This document shows, piece after piece, positions 13,013 to 23,619 of a stretch of DNA of 64,000 bases. The stretch comes from Paracamarosporium sp. OC-R06-R3 (Eukaryota > Ascomycota > Dothideomycetes > Pleosporales > Didymosphaeriaceae): NCBI GenBank assembly GCA_019828545.1, contig JACVRA010000301.1, positions 62,001-126,000 on the forward strand, read 5' to 3'. Each line of letters opens with the position of its first letter. Position 1 is the stretch's first letter. A program made the translations under genes and the position numbers. The notes below the pieces were generated by a model. It worked only from the letters and a program-made list of their open reading frames with translations, did not search any database and was not told where the DNA came from.

Positions 13013-13333
13013 ATGTACGCACCACCGAGAGTATACGCTGACTGTGTACCGCATCTTTATTACTTTCTCATCGATCAAGCCCTTGCGTTCGACAGAGTGT
13101 ACAGCTTCTTTTGCTCTCCAATGTACACAGTTGGGTATATTGGGTACTATGGTGTTGCCTTGGTGAGTCCAGAGTCCCATTGATCGCAGTGCCTCGCTAA
13201 ATGCTGCTATCCGCACAAGGCGTCCACTAGCTACTACGTCCTCATGATCTCCGTGAACGCTCACGAGGCGCAATTCGTTTTCCTCCTGCTTGTCGAACAG
13301 CCGCACATAAACAAGACATACCCTGACTCCTAA
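13013..13333 (+). CDS. Small cho2-derived ORF (truncated Cho2 PEMT repeat) with its own intron
   Basis: ATG 13013, exons 13013-13162 and 13220-13333, TAA at 13331-13333, 87 aa. From LIDQ to KTY (66 residues) it aligns without gaps to Cho2 residues from about 260, with roughly 40 identities by eye ([13 protein letters not shown] against [31 protein letters not shown] against [18 protein letters not shown]). The HPM histidine of the parent is Ser here. Spliced across a GTGAGT...ACAAG intron of 57 nt that Cho2 lacks at that place, the frame is open throughout. It lies 0.7 kb downstream of cho2 on the same strand. It lacks the rest of the enzyme, so methyltransferase activity is unlikely. It may be an expressed mini-gene or a relic that by chance has no stop. 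Confidence 0.5.
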
Positions 13334-13769
13334 GAGCTGTTTGTCGCCATCATGCGAAATCGATCAATGGTCCAACGCCATTTCTGCCACATGTCGGGGT
13401 AACCCAAAGCGCCTTTGCCCGAAGCAACACCCGACCGGTCTGCGCCCTTACCAACCCGATCCCACGTTGATAACGTTATACTCTGTTGCGAGTCGCATTG
13501 CATCGTCATAGTTTCGAATTTAACCATAGCACCACAACCTTATCCTATCCGCATCACCCACATTCCCTCCGCGTCGCATCGTCATACTTTCGAATGAGCC
13601 ACAGCACCATACTTCCGAAATAACCACAACATCATCCTTTTGAGACAGCCGCATCCCCACACTTTGTGCATAGCTACAACGCCAGACAATAAAATTGCAC
13701 ACCAAAAGTTACATTGAAGATTGAAATTTTTTATTATCGAGTGCCAGTCAAAAATCATGCTGCATGCTA
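13334..13769. repeat. Intergenic with degenerate ~35-bp tandem repeat
   Basis: Between about 13495 and 13640 a unit reading GCATCGTCATA.TTTCGAAT followed by a CCA.AGCACCA block appears at about 13499 and 13579, with a further weakened unit near 13608. It lies just beyond the 3' end of the minus-strand GIY-YIG gene. Function unknown. Confidence 0.45.
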
Positions 13770-16028
13770 TCATGATCTTATGGGTGGGAGGAGGCTTCTA
13801 CGGTACCGAACCTCCCACTGAACCGGATACGCCATTGGCGATTTTGTTTCCAGAACTCCCTCGAAATGCCCGATCGCTTTCCAACTCTCAACTTCTTGAT
13901 ACAGTACCAAACTCACCAATTGACCAGATCCGCCATTGGCGACATGCTTTCGATGCCCGCTCTCAATCTCCAACGCATCATCGGAGAGGTAGCCATCCTC
14001 AGGCTCACCATCGACCTGCTTCGCAGGAATCTCCTCCAACCCTGCGTCGATGGTTTGGAACACATCGCCCGAGATGGACATAGGGTGAACCAGCAAAGGT
14101 GATGCGTGGTTTCTGAACATCCAATCCCTGCTGTCCTTTGACGTCTCCTTGTTTGTGGTCCAAGAACAAGTGGGCCTACCGAAGACATCGTAGCAGTTGG
14201 TGCACACTTGTCCAACAACACCATCCTTCTTGACGCATGGTTTCGAGAGCGGGGTACTCTGAATCTGGCAGGTATCGCAACGCCTGATGGCGCGCCTAGC
14301 AACGAAATTGCCATTGACGCGGCCCAGACCCGCAGTCTTCATGGCAGCTACGATGGAGGCGTCCGCGACACGGCTGTAATCGATACTGTTAGGATATGGT
14401 TTCTAGGGACCAAACTTGATTGTCTGCGTAAAGTAGTCGTGGTGGGCTTGTATGACGTTCGCCTTCCCCATGTCCGACATGTAAGATCGCTTATCCGCTG
14501 CCGGAAGTTCGACGCCCGTTAGGAAATGTAGGATGGCTATACCGTGAAGATATGATTGATAATGACCACGAGCCGCGCCCGTCTCTAAGCGTATGCCCTG
14601 TGACCATTGCAGATAGATGCCCTGACTTTGACCAGTAGGGTCATTCCACTCTATGCGGATAGCCCAGCTGTTCGCGATATCCTGGTTCATGAAGGACTTG
14701 ACATGCGGAAGTCGGGCGTAAGAGTAAGGGTACGGCTTACCGTCCAGGCGCACCTCGAATACTACGTGGTAAATCGCCCCTTCCTGTGGCATTTTGATGC
14801 CCTTCTTGACGATATTCGATTTGGTTATGGTCTTGAATTGGAACTGCTTGCCCTTGTTCGTCTCTCTAGGTAGTTTTATTGTGTGCCACTCGATAATGAG
14901 GTCTTTACTGGGGCCGGCCATGTAGTGAGCTGACTTCGGGCTGGCCCTCCGATAATTCGTGATGTGGAGAATCTCGCCGTTGTCCTTTTGTTGGTGGTAT
15001 GCATCCGTCCGTATCAGCAGAGTTCCATCCTTTGAAAACTTGGATAGAGGAGTCTGGATATTGTGGGCGTCAATTGCTCCAAATGCCTGAGGTCGAGAGT
15101 ATAGTGCGCCAGGCCATCCGCTCTTCGCTTGAGCAGACCGAGCGGCGGCAACCATGAACTTCGCATCTTCGACCCATTTGGTAAGATAATCAAGAACTTT
15201 ACCGGAAGGCTGGCCGACATCTGATCGGTATGTTTCGAGGAGACTCGTGAACACTTGTTCACATATGGTCAGAAGAGCGTCTTTCGCAGATGGCAGGATA
15301 CAGAGGGTGACCCAGGTAACAGTCATGTTTGGGTTGCCGTATAGCTTTCCATGACGAGTGTTCCGGTCGATGATTCTGTCAGGGCCGTTCATGCGGTGAG
15401 GCATGTCTTGAGACTTGCCGACGTAGAGCTCCACCTTCTTGACATCCTCATCGACCCTATACACGCGCAGATAGACACCACGCTTTTGGTTATCAGGAAG
15501 ACTGGGATCCACAGCCCGAGCATTGTTTGTGATATCGTTCAGTGTGAAATTAGGGCTGTCGAACGTGGAGAGCAGGCCGGCAGTTTCCACTCCCTGGACA
15601 ATTTGACTTGTGATATCCTTGATGTTCTCGCCATTGCTACCAATTAAGACCAAGAACGTCGAGAGGTACGGTGCTTTGCTGTCCTTGATGGCTTTGAGAA
15701 GCTCGCTCACAGCGAGTGGAAAGCCGCCATTGGTCTTGGCGGATGCTGGACCACGGACAACCAAGTCATATCCCTCCAGTTTCCAGTCACCATATTTGAC
15801 TCTTCCTCCTTTTAGATTTGATGTAGGCAGCCATTTTGCCTCGTTGATGCCTTGGAAGCCGACCAATGTCCATTCACCATTGATTCGGAGCACCTTGCCA
15901 GCCCTACCAGCTTCGAACACCACATTTGAATTGTTCTTCCAGGTTTTAAGAACCTCACATGTGTAATCGACTTGCAGTGGCACACTGTCCTGGATGTGGC
16001 TAGGCTGACCGATTTTGAGTGGAGGCAT
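13770..16028 (-). CDS. GIY-YIG-like domain protein with C-terminal six-cysteine cluster
   Basis: Exon 1 starts at ATG 16028. Its middle has RGVYLRVYR...ELYVGKSQDMPHRM (GIY to GVY, YIG to YVG, Arg in PHRM) and a later ICEQVF with Glu, matching a GIY-YIG nuclease core around residues 185-270. The frame meets TAG at 14403-14405, but a 42-nt intron (minus strand, donor GTTTGG, branch-like CTAAC, acceptor TTACAG, about 14379-14420) would join it in frame to a further 190-odd codons ending at 13770. That part holds CDTC, single Cys, Cys, CTNC and a final Cys, spacing C-2-C-10-C-10-C-2-C-8-C, reminiscent of a loosened fungal Zn2Cys6 cluster. If the intron is real the protein is 738 aa; otherwise it stops at 541. 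A role in nucleic-acid cleavage or binding is inferred only. Confidence 0.65.
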
Positions 16029-17114
16029 TTGTTCCCGGTCGGAATGCGGGCTGAATTCCTCGTAGTGGGCGTTCGCGTGTCGTGTATGCAGGCTTATTCT
16101 GTATCGTATGCGAGCCGGGAATGATCGATCGCCTGAGTGACCGGAGTGGTGAAGCTGGCTCGAATGGCAAGAGTGTTCGGAACTCGGGTGGTGGGACTAT
16201 TGGATGCGGAAGACAGAGTAGGCCGCCGAGTTTCAGGAGCGACTCGATCGAGAAACCTGATGATGATGTTAGCATATCCGCTTCTAGCTACGCCTCATAT
16301 GACAAATGAGCCTACCTGTGCGCTTGGTGCGCGTGCTTGATCTCAAGCTCACAAGCAAGTTTGAGAGCAAGTATGGCTTCCTTGCCGGAGCACGTTCTTG
16401 AGGGAATAAGAGATAGATATGGACAGTTCGTAGAACTGAGGCCTTGTAACTTATAGCAAGGGCAAATGGATGGTGGAGGGCGGAGGGCGGATGACGGAAG
16501 GTAGCGGTGGGAGGATAAAGGATGGAGGACTGGGTGCTCACGTTTATATAGATAGTGGGTCACAGTCCCTAGTCGCAACGTGCTGCGTTTGCCTTTACCT
16601 TGGGGTCATGTGTGCGAGGCAGATGACGAAGTCGTTTTGAATTACGCAATATTTTAATGAGATCTTCGTTTGTACTTGCGCATACTGCGAATCCCACTCA
16701 CCTCAGATGTGAATACAGGTATTTGTCATCGAGACAATCGTCTGCAACTTCGACCCTTTGGAGTACTTTCTCACTTGTATGATAAGAGTCAATGCAATGT
16801 TTCTAGGGGTTCGGAGAGCTCTACCTCGATATCGCGCCAAATTGGGTGCTTGTGAAGTAGATCGCTTATTCGTATTGACAGTGATCCGTGCCTTGGATGA
16901 GGGTACAGCGTCCGGTAGTGTGGGAAAACTCGTTCGCCACTACCGCCTAACTATCTCTGCTCTCACCTCCACACATTGGCTCGTGACGTGCCGCCCGATT
17001 GCGCCAGCTAGCGTGCGAGTAGGAAGACGCAGATATATAACTATTTTGAAGCCCACGCATCTGCATTCATCCGCAACCGCCACTTTCAGATCAACGACAC
17101 ATTCCGCGAACACT
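16029..17114. other. Divergent promoter region
   Basis: Lies between the minus-strand GIY-YIG gene and the plus-strand gene at 17115. Short overlapping frames on both strands have no support. A TATA-like TATATAAAC reads on the minus strand near 16545-16555. Confidence 0.4.
17034..17040 (+). promoter_or_regulatory. TATA-like element upstream of 17115
   Basis: TATATAA located about 75 bases before the ATG at 17115, a sensible core-promoter distance for a fungal gene. Inferred from sequence and position only. Confidence 0.4.
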
Positions 17115-18289
17115 ATGACACTCACCAGGGATAAGATACTGTCCAAGTACTATGAAGACATCCAGAAGTACGGATCTCTTCCTCCGAACTGGTGTCCTGA
17201 CTTGAGGGGTAATGATTGCTATTTCCACATCCCCACGAAAACCGCCTACCCCGACTATCCTCTGTCGCCGCAATGTCGTGGCCGGAAGTTGCTTCTTCCT
17301 AATGAGAGATCGGTTAAATTCCAAGTAATTCCCGGAATATTTTCCCCATTAATCCCATACGCTGCCAGCCTTTGGCTTTGGGTCCCTGGATCGATCGAGC
17401 AAGTGCTTTTCGAAGGGCTGTCTTACAGCAAGGCAAAGAGGGACCACAAACCAGTCACGCTCAAGGACGTACAGGAAGCTTAGAACCCCGCTTCTGGCAG
17501 GATCAACAGCATTTCGCAAGTGCACTATCACCGCTCTACGCGCGATGCCGACATGGTCAAGTTCAATTCAGAGGCTGTTGCCGCAGAAGTCCTGCGCTAC
17601 TTCAATCGATCTGCCATATTCGCCGTTCCAAACATCAAAAAAGCAGACCAGTGCGAGCAAGCCCTCCACCCATCGCCCGAGTCTCGACCCGCTATGTCCA
17701 TGCGTTGGGGAATGGGGAGCCAGAACGAATACCAGCCCGTCGTTATCGGCCTCGTGCCTAAACAGAAATCTGCTTACAGTGCACATTGGTTTGCCCTCAA
17801 GCCCACTGGTAATAATCCGTGGAATAGGTTGTATCCTGCGAAGCATGTTTTGCCCATTCTTTCCTGTTGGCCGAGTTTTGCTAGCCTGTCCCAAGTCCAG
17901 CCGAGGACTGGAAAGCCATAGCCAGGAATCTTCGCATCGACAAACCCATTGCACCTCCACTTTATATCCAATATGCTATCGTCGCGGCTCATCTCTCGGT
18001 TATGATGGGAGCCTTTATCAACAACAAGGATCTCCCGAACTGGATCGCTCAGTACACTCGGTATCTCGAAGCCTGTAATCCGACAGGTTCCACGGAGCGC
18101 AACGCTAAAACCTTCAACTTCAACCCTAGAAAAGAATTCTCGCACAGCTACAACATCACACTCATTGATATTGATGCAATGATCACCAGATCCCCAGTAG
18201 ATTCTGGTTTGCGTGTCTTCACCAACAGATGGAACCGAGCTCTTGAGGCAGATACTCGTTATCGAAGCAACAAGAATGGCCATAACTAG
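17115..18289 (+). pseudogene. Uncharacterised protein gene interrupted by an in-frame TAG, or with a missed intron
   Basis: Exon 17115-17808 joins by a GTAATA...TCCAG intron to exon 17901-18289 (ACT G|CC GAG GAC), giving 360 codons, but codon 123 (17481-17483) is TAG. The frame on both sides of the stop is the same and reads like protein: before it FQVIPGIFSPLIPYAASLWL, after it DADMVKFNSEAVAAEVLRYF. An 81-nt intron with a weak donor GTGCTT (17403-17483) ending exactly at the TAG would also remove the stop in frame, so a spliced functional gene is possible. The C-terminal part includes AEDWKAIARNLRIDKPIAP and MMGAFINNKDLPNWIAQY. No family recognised. A TATA box sits upstream. Confidence 0.5.
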
Positions 18290-18989
18290 CTAGAATTTGT
18301 TTCTACTCAATGTGCTCTCGTCCTCCTAACGATTTGAGTTGGCTGAGAAATGATTCACTTGCCAGGTCAACGAACACAGAGGGTATGATACATTCTCCTC
18401 ACGCATGGCAAACATATTTGCTAACTATCCCGTTAGCCCTCTTCTGTATACACCGCCTTCGGCAACAACATGGAAACGAAGTTTTCTGTATCTGGAAAAG
18501 ATTAATGATTGTCTTCTTTTCAAAACGGAACAAAGAAGTACAACGACTGCGACACACCAAGATCGAGCCACGAGCATATGTACACGATCGGAGCTAGATG
18601 TTTACTTGCCATACAACTGGATTTTGACATATCCGCGGGTTATTCCAGGATATAGAGCATTATGTATCTGAGATGGTCGCGCAGCACCATCGTCATTTTG
18701 AAAAACCCCCCAAAAAATGTGAAAATATAAAATCCCAACAAAGCAATACAAGGTTGACATCTTTTCCATGTGACATTGAATGGTGCAATCAGTCCGGTGA
18801 TTAAAAGTCTCGAAAACGTTGCCCTGACTCCAGATGGAGAAGTGAAGCTCGCGTTCGTTCTCGATCGGAACTGGTGCTGCGCTTACTTGCCCACTGCTTC
18901 TATTTCATCAGAGATATATTCACTGAGAGCTTTGATTCTTAACAGACAGATTGGAAGCAGGTTATACAGCATGGACCTACATGACGCGA

Positions 18990-19165
18990 ACCTATAGGGT
19001 TATAGCAAAGCTTATTTAATATACTATAGTATCTAGGTTACTTCCTAACCTTTAGTTTGTATAGCAAGTTTAATAAGATTAAGAAGATATTATAAGGGTT
19101 TTACTCTTAGGGCTACTACATAGACCTATAAGAATATTTATTTCGTTCGTTGTAGTATTTTTGTT
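18990..19165. mobile_element. AT-rich island, probable RIP-degraded element fragment
   Basis: Dense in TTAATATACTATAGTATC-like and TATAAG words with almost no CpG or CpA, in sharp contrast to its neighbours. This is the usual look of transposon DNA worn down by repeat-induced point mutation in Pezizomycotina. No coding remnant or terminal repeat could be read, so the element class is unknown. Confidence 0.45.
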
Positions 19166-19417
19166 TTATACTCACCCGTACTCTAATTGTCAAGAGGAAA
19201 TTTTGGGTGAATCAACACCACAGAACTATCGATCGAACGACTGCCGGTTTAGCCAACACATGAAAGCAAATGAGAAGCTGCTAGGAAGGCCTGAAAATGG
19301 GTGCACAACATTTCTCAAGATAACGGCTAAAAATACGCATGGCGTTCCTGTTCGGAACATAGTAAATCAACTACCAAGGTGGAAGGTGCCTTCCTCGCAG
19401 TGGGTAGCATGCCTGCC

Positions 19418-19451
19418 TGTCACGGGACTATGGTCTTGGCACACATATATG
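19418..19451 (+). repeat. Short dispersed repeat, matches 34474-34508
   Basis: Begins TGTCACGGGACTATGGTCT and continues GGCAnnCAT.TATGG in both places, about 30 of 35 identical in the same orientation. The copies lie 15 kb apart, one beside the AT island and one just after the pseudokinase gene. Confidence 0.55.
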
Positions 19452-19639
19452 GTCTTAGCTCCACACTAGTTAGACTAGACACTCATTCAATCCATTTCCA
19501 CATACGTTCACACTGCCTGTCATGGTCAGAAGCTGTCAAACCTCGCGCGATGCGCATTTTGCTTTCATCCCAAGTCACTTTAGCATAAAGCCATGGCGAC
19601 GTTCTTTTCTCGATTCTCTCTTTTCGCGGGCGCGGCGAT

Positions 19640-20445
19640 ATGCGCGAAGTTGAATGGGCTTGCGAAGAGCCCCTACCCTCCCACCCGCCTTCCCCTTCGG
19701 GGTACGAGTTCGAAGTCAAGGAAGAGCCTGCGGTTGCTGCGCGGGCGCTCACGCCCGAGGCCATTATGGCCAAAGACAAGAAGGGCAAGAAACGCAAGAG
19801 CGACGATGGGCCCAAGGCCAAGGACAGGAAGAAGAGGTCAGTGACTTCCAGTTATGTTCCAGCCTTCCTGGAACACTCACTCGGGTCTACCTACTTCTTC
19901 AATGTCGCCTCGTCAACGGGACAATACACCGGAGCCTTCGCCTCTCCGTTTGCTGACTGAAAATGTCGAGTTCAAAACGTCCCAGGAAACCAAGGTCATA
20001 CTGGACTGCGATCAAATGTATCACCAAAACCACCTGCAGCAATCACGAACTGATATCGCTGATTGTCAGAATCGTGGATCTAACGTCCATGGGCAACTCG
20101 AAAGCATTTGGAAAGACTTTTTGCAGCCTTTTTCATGATTAAGCTTGTCAGAACTATACATGTTAGCTAACGTACATATAAGGCGACGGAACCCAAGCCG
20201 CCGAAGGCGCTCAAGGAGAAGAAGACCGCCGCTAAGGCCCTGCGCAAGCCTCTGCCGAGGGCTGCCAAATCTGTAGGTGGTTTGATCAGGAGCATGTTGT
20301 GATTTACGCGTGAAGTCGACTGATACTTACGTAGCTCAAGAAGAATGTCGTCAAAGACATTTTTTCAGACGAAAACGACGACCCCGAGTGGGAAGAGGAA
20401 AAGGAAGAAGAAAAGGAAGAGGAAAAGGAAGAGGAATTTAATTGA
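19640..20445 (+). CDS. Small Lys/Glu-rich protein, doubtful model
   Basis: A consistent model is exons 19640-19840, 20183-20272 and 20335-20445 (133 aa). Exon 1 encodes YEFEVKEEP and a basic KKGKKRKSDDGPKAKDRKKR patch that looks like a nuclear signal. Exon 2 is ATEPKPPKALKEKKTAAK-like, histone-H1-like in composition. Exon 3 ends in an EEEKEEEKEEE tail built on a 12-bp GAAGAGGAAAAG-type tandem repeat. The first intron is long (342 nt) with a weak GTGACT donor; a better GTCAGT donor four bases earlier would put exon 2 out of frame. The stop TGA falls inside a piece of cho2 fused to the end (20441-20480). Could be a nuclear DNA-binding protein fragment or a decayed gene. Confidence 0.4.
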
Positions 20446-20480
20446 TCAACAACTTACCTTCGACGGAGTCTTCGAGATGG
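20441..20480 (+). repeat. 40-bp fragment of cho2
   Basis: ATTGATCAACAACTTACCTT and the following 20 bases match cho2 10116-10155 at 38 of 40 positions. Both differences are third-codon and silent in the Cho2 frame (Phe and Gly), which would encode [13 protein letters not shown]. It abuts the acidic tail repeat of the preceding ORF with no recognisable element around it. Confidence 0.8.
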
Positions 20481-20766
20481 GGAGTGAGAAGAAGTATGGT
20501 GGTACGTAATGTGCTGTGGATATAGTGATGGTGAGCAAGTGGTAAAGCAGAGTAGACGGTGCACAGTAGAAGTAATAAGAGATGTTGTTATATTGAGGAG
20601 AACCAGACCTATCCCAGCCCAATTAACCTTGAATCATAAACGCCACGTACCTAGCTATAATACGATACATGCAATAAATACTATGCTCAAATTGCAAATC
20701 CCATTGAACGCCATCGTCATTCATGTCCCCTCCTCCACCACAACACACCACACCAACCAGCACGCA

Positions 20767-23619
20767 CTACAACCTGCTCTCCCACCCGCCTACGCTCCTC
20801 TCCCACCGCTCCGGCCACACCAACCCCAGCGCCTCCCAGATATGGCTAACGAACTCAATCTTCAAGCCAGACAAAACCTCCTCAGGCAAATCCCTCGCAT
20901 CCTTGCGGTTCCCGTCCGGCAACAACACGCGCTCCACGCCCGCCCGCAAAGCACCGATGAGCTTCTCCTTGATCCCGCCAACAGGCAGCACGCGCCCGCG
21001 CAGACTAACTTCGCCCGTCATGGCGAGCGTAGGCGGCACGGGCTTGCCGGAGAACAGCGAGACGAGGGCAACGGTGTGGGCGAGGCCGGCCGAGGGCCCG
21101 TCCTTGGGGATGGCACCAGACGGGCAATGCACGTGTATGGCGCGGGACTTCATGACGTCTTCGTCAGCGGCGCAGAGCCCGAGCTCGAAGGCGTGAGCCT
21201 TCACCCACGAGAGCGCCACCTCGACGCTTTCCTTCAGCACGTCGCCCAGCTTGCCCGTTAGCTGCACGCGGCCTGACCCAGGCATGTCCGCGATCTCGAT
21301 AAACAGGATGCTGCCCTGGCCGCCGGAGGAGAACGCGACGAGCCCGGTGACGACGCCGGGGCGGGAATGTTGTTCCGTCAGCTCCTCTGCGAAGCGCTCG
21401 ATGCCGAGGATGGCGTCGAGGTCCGCTAGCGCGACGGCCGGGTTGTACGCCGCGAGCGTATCCGTGTCCTTTGCGGTTGCGTACTCGACGGCTTTGGAGC
21501 GGCACACGGAGCCGATTTCGCGCTCGAGGTTGCGCACGCCCGACTCGCGCGTGTACGCTGTGATGATCTTGTCGAGCACATCTGTCGGGATGTGGACTTC
21601 CTCGTTGTGTAGCCCGTTGGTGGTGATTTGCTTGGGGATCAGGTGCCGCTCGGCGATGTTGCGTTTCTCCAGCGTCGTATAGCCTGAGAGTTGGATCGTT
21701 TCCATGCGGTCCAGGAGCGGGGGTGGGATGGTGTCTAGCGAGTTTGCGGTGGCGATGAAGAGGACCTTGGAGAGGTCGATGGGGATGTTGACGTAGTGGT
21801 CTGTGAAGGTGTGGTTTTGCTCTGGGTCCAGGACTTCGAGCATCGCGGCACTGGGGTCGCCGTTGTAATTGGACGTGCCGAGCTTGTCAATCTCGTCGAG
21901 CAAGAAGACGGGGTTCGAGACGCCGACTTTCTTCAGGCCGTTGACGACGAGACCGGGCATGGCTGCTACATATGTCCTTCGGTGGCCGCGGATCTCTGCT
22001 TCGTCGCGCACGCCGCCGAGGGAGATGCGGTGGAATTTGCGGCCGAGGGCTGTGGCGATGGATTTTGCGAGTGATGTCTTTCCTGTTCCTGGAGGGCCGA
22101 CGAGCAGGAGGATCGGGGACTTGTCAACCATACGCTTCTTCTCCAGCAATCTCGTCTCTTCTTCTGTAGGCTCTCGGACTGACTTCTCTTCCACATCCTC
22201 TTCCTTCTCGTCTTTCTCGTCCTTGGGATGTGCCGCATCAGTAAGAGCGCGGATCTGTTCGTCAAGGCTCTTGTTGGCGTGCTCCTTGAGCTTCAGAACT
22301 GCGAGGTACTCCAGTAATCGCTTCTTGATCTTATCCAGGCCATAGTGATCGTCATCGAGCTGCTTCTTTGCCTTGATCAAAGTCTTGGCGTCCAGCTGGT
22401 CGGCTGTAGCCTTTGTCCAAGGAATCTCAGCCAGATTTTCCAGGTAATTTCTGCAGACTTGATATTCGGCCTGTGCTGGGTTCATCTTCGACAGTCTCTG
22501 GAGCTCCCGCTGTGCTACCTTGTCAGCGTCGGGCGAAAGCTGTGCAGCCTGGAGTCTCTTCTTCAGCTCATCCACTTCGTTAGGCTCTTCTTCTCCTACG
22601 TTCGCGCCACCACCTGGGAGCCCACCGGTAAATCCAGGAGGCATTGTCGGGCCCTTCAAACCCCGCCTCTGCAATGCTTCTTGTTGTAGTCTCCGCAGCT
22701 GGTCAATGTCGAAGCTGCCTGTTGGTACAGGCACTGCGGCGGTTGTGACCGTTATCCGGGTGCTGCCTTGTATGTTCGTGATCTGCCGTTGTAAGATCTC
22801 GATGACCTTGTCCACTCGCTCCTTCACATCGACGGCTGCCAATACGCGCAGTTTCTCTTCGTGTGAGCTGTCTACAACGCTCGCCATGAAGTCGGCCAGC
22901 GCACCCGCTTCTGACAAGTCTTTGCGAGCGATGAAGAGCTCCAGTCTGCGCGCAACGATGGGCGATACCGCTATGGTCGGGGAGCGGGGCAATATCGAGG
23001 ACAGCCGGACGAGGGCTAGGAGTTCGCGTGACAACTGCTTGAGCAGATTGAACTGTGATTCGAGTTCAGGGTTTGCAACATCGACTGCAATGGTTAGCAA
23101 TTACTTCGAAGGGAAACAGACAGGAAGGAATCACGAATACATACTGAACTCCTCAACAGCCTCGAGCTCACCCTCAAAATATGGCCTGTCTTGCACCACA
23201 TCCACCACCCTCACCCTCTCCAGTCCCTCCACGACCAGGCTGAGCTCGCCCTGCCTCCGTCCCTGCACCCCGCTGACCTTTGCCACGCACGCATACCCGA
23301 AAATATCCTTCTTCGTTGCATTGACAGGATCCGTCTCGTATTCTGTGTCTCTCCTGCCCTTGTTGCTCCCATCCTCAATCAACAGCTTGCCATCCCTCGG
23401 CGACACCTCTGACGAGTTCAGCGGCACGCAGGCAACGGTGATAGAAGCATCTGGCTTCGCAGTGGAGCTGACGCTGTAGATCTTTGCGAGGATAGCGGCG
23501 ATGTCTGAGCGGTTGGCAATGGGGATCTTGAGCGTGGTCGCGGGGAGGACGGCGAGTGGCGGCGCCAGCGGTATGAGCGGGAGCACCTTTGCGCTCGTCT
23601 TGGACGATGACTTGCCCAT
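20767..23619 (-). CDS. pln: Peroxisomal Lon protease
   Basis: ATP-dependent serine protease and chaperone. Exons 23145-23619 and 20767-23084 join as EEF-IDVANP; 930 aa. The N-terminal LON substrate-binding domain covers about residues 10-250. The AAA+ module has Walker [10 protein letters not shown] at 488-496 and Walker [10 protein letters not shown]. The protease domain has the Ser in KDGPSAGL at 823 and the Lys in GGIKEKL at 866, with the 43-residue spacing of the Ser-Lys dyad. The protein ends in SRL, a type 1 peroxisomal targeting signal, and shows no mitochondrial presequence, so I assign it to the peroxisome matrix, where Lon removes oxidised or misfolded enzymes. A highly charged [12 protein letters not shown] insert precedes the AAA+ domain. 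GC-rich, codon bias strong, no damage. Confidence 0.93.

Larger units (their letters stand above)
18290..19639. other. Gene-free stretch with AT-rich island
   Basis: 18290-18990 has only short frames. 18990-19160 is extremely AT rich (separate entry). 19418-19451 matches 34474-34508 (separate entry). 19480-19640 is the leader of the K/E-rich ORF. Confidence 0.45.

Noticed and set aside
21251..22345. Long plus-strand frames opposite the Lon gene
   Set aside because: GC-rich antisense shadows; Lon motifs on the minus strand are unambiguous.
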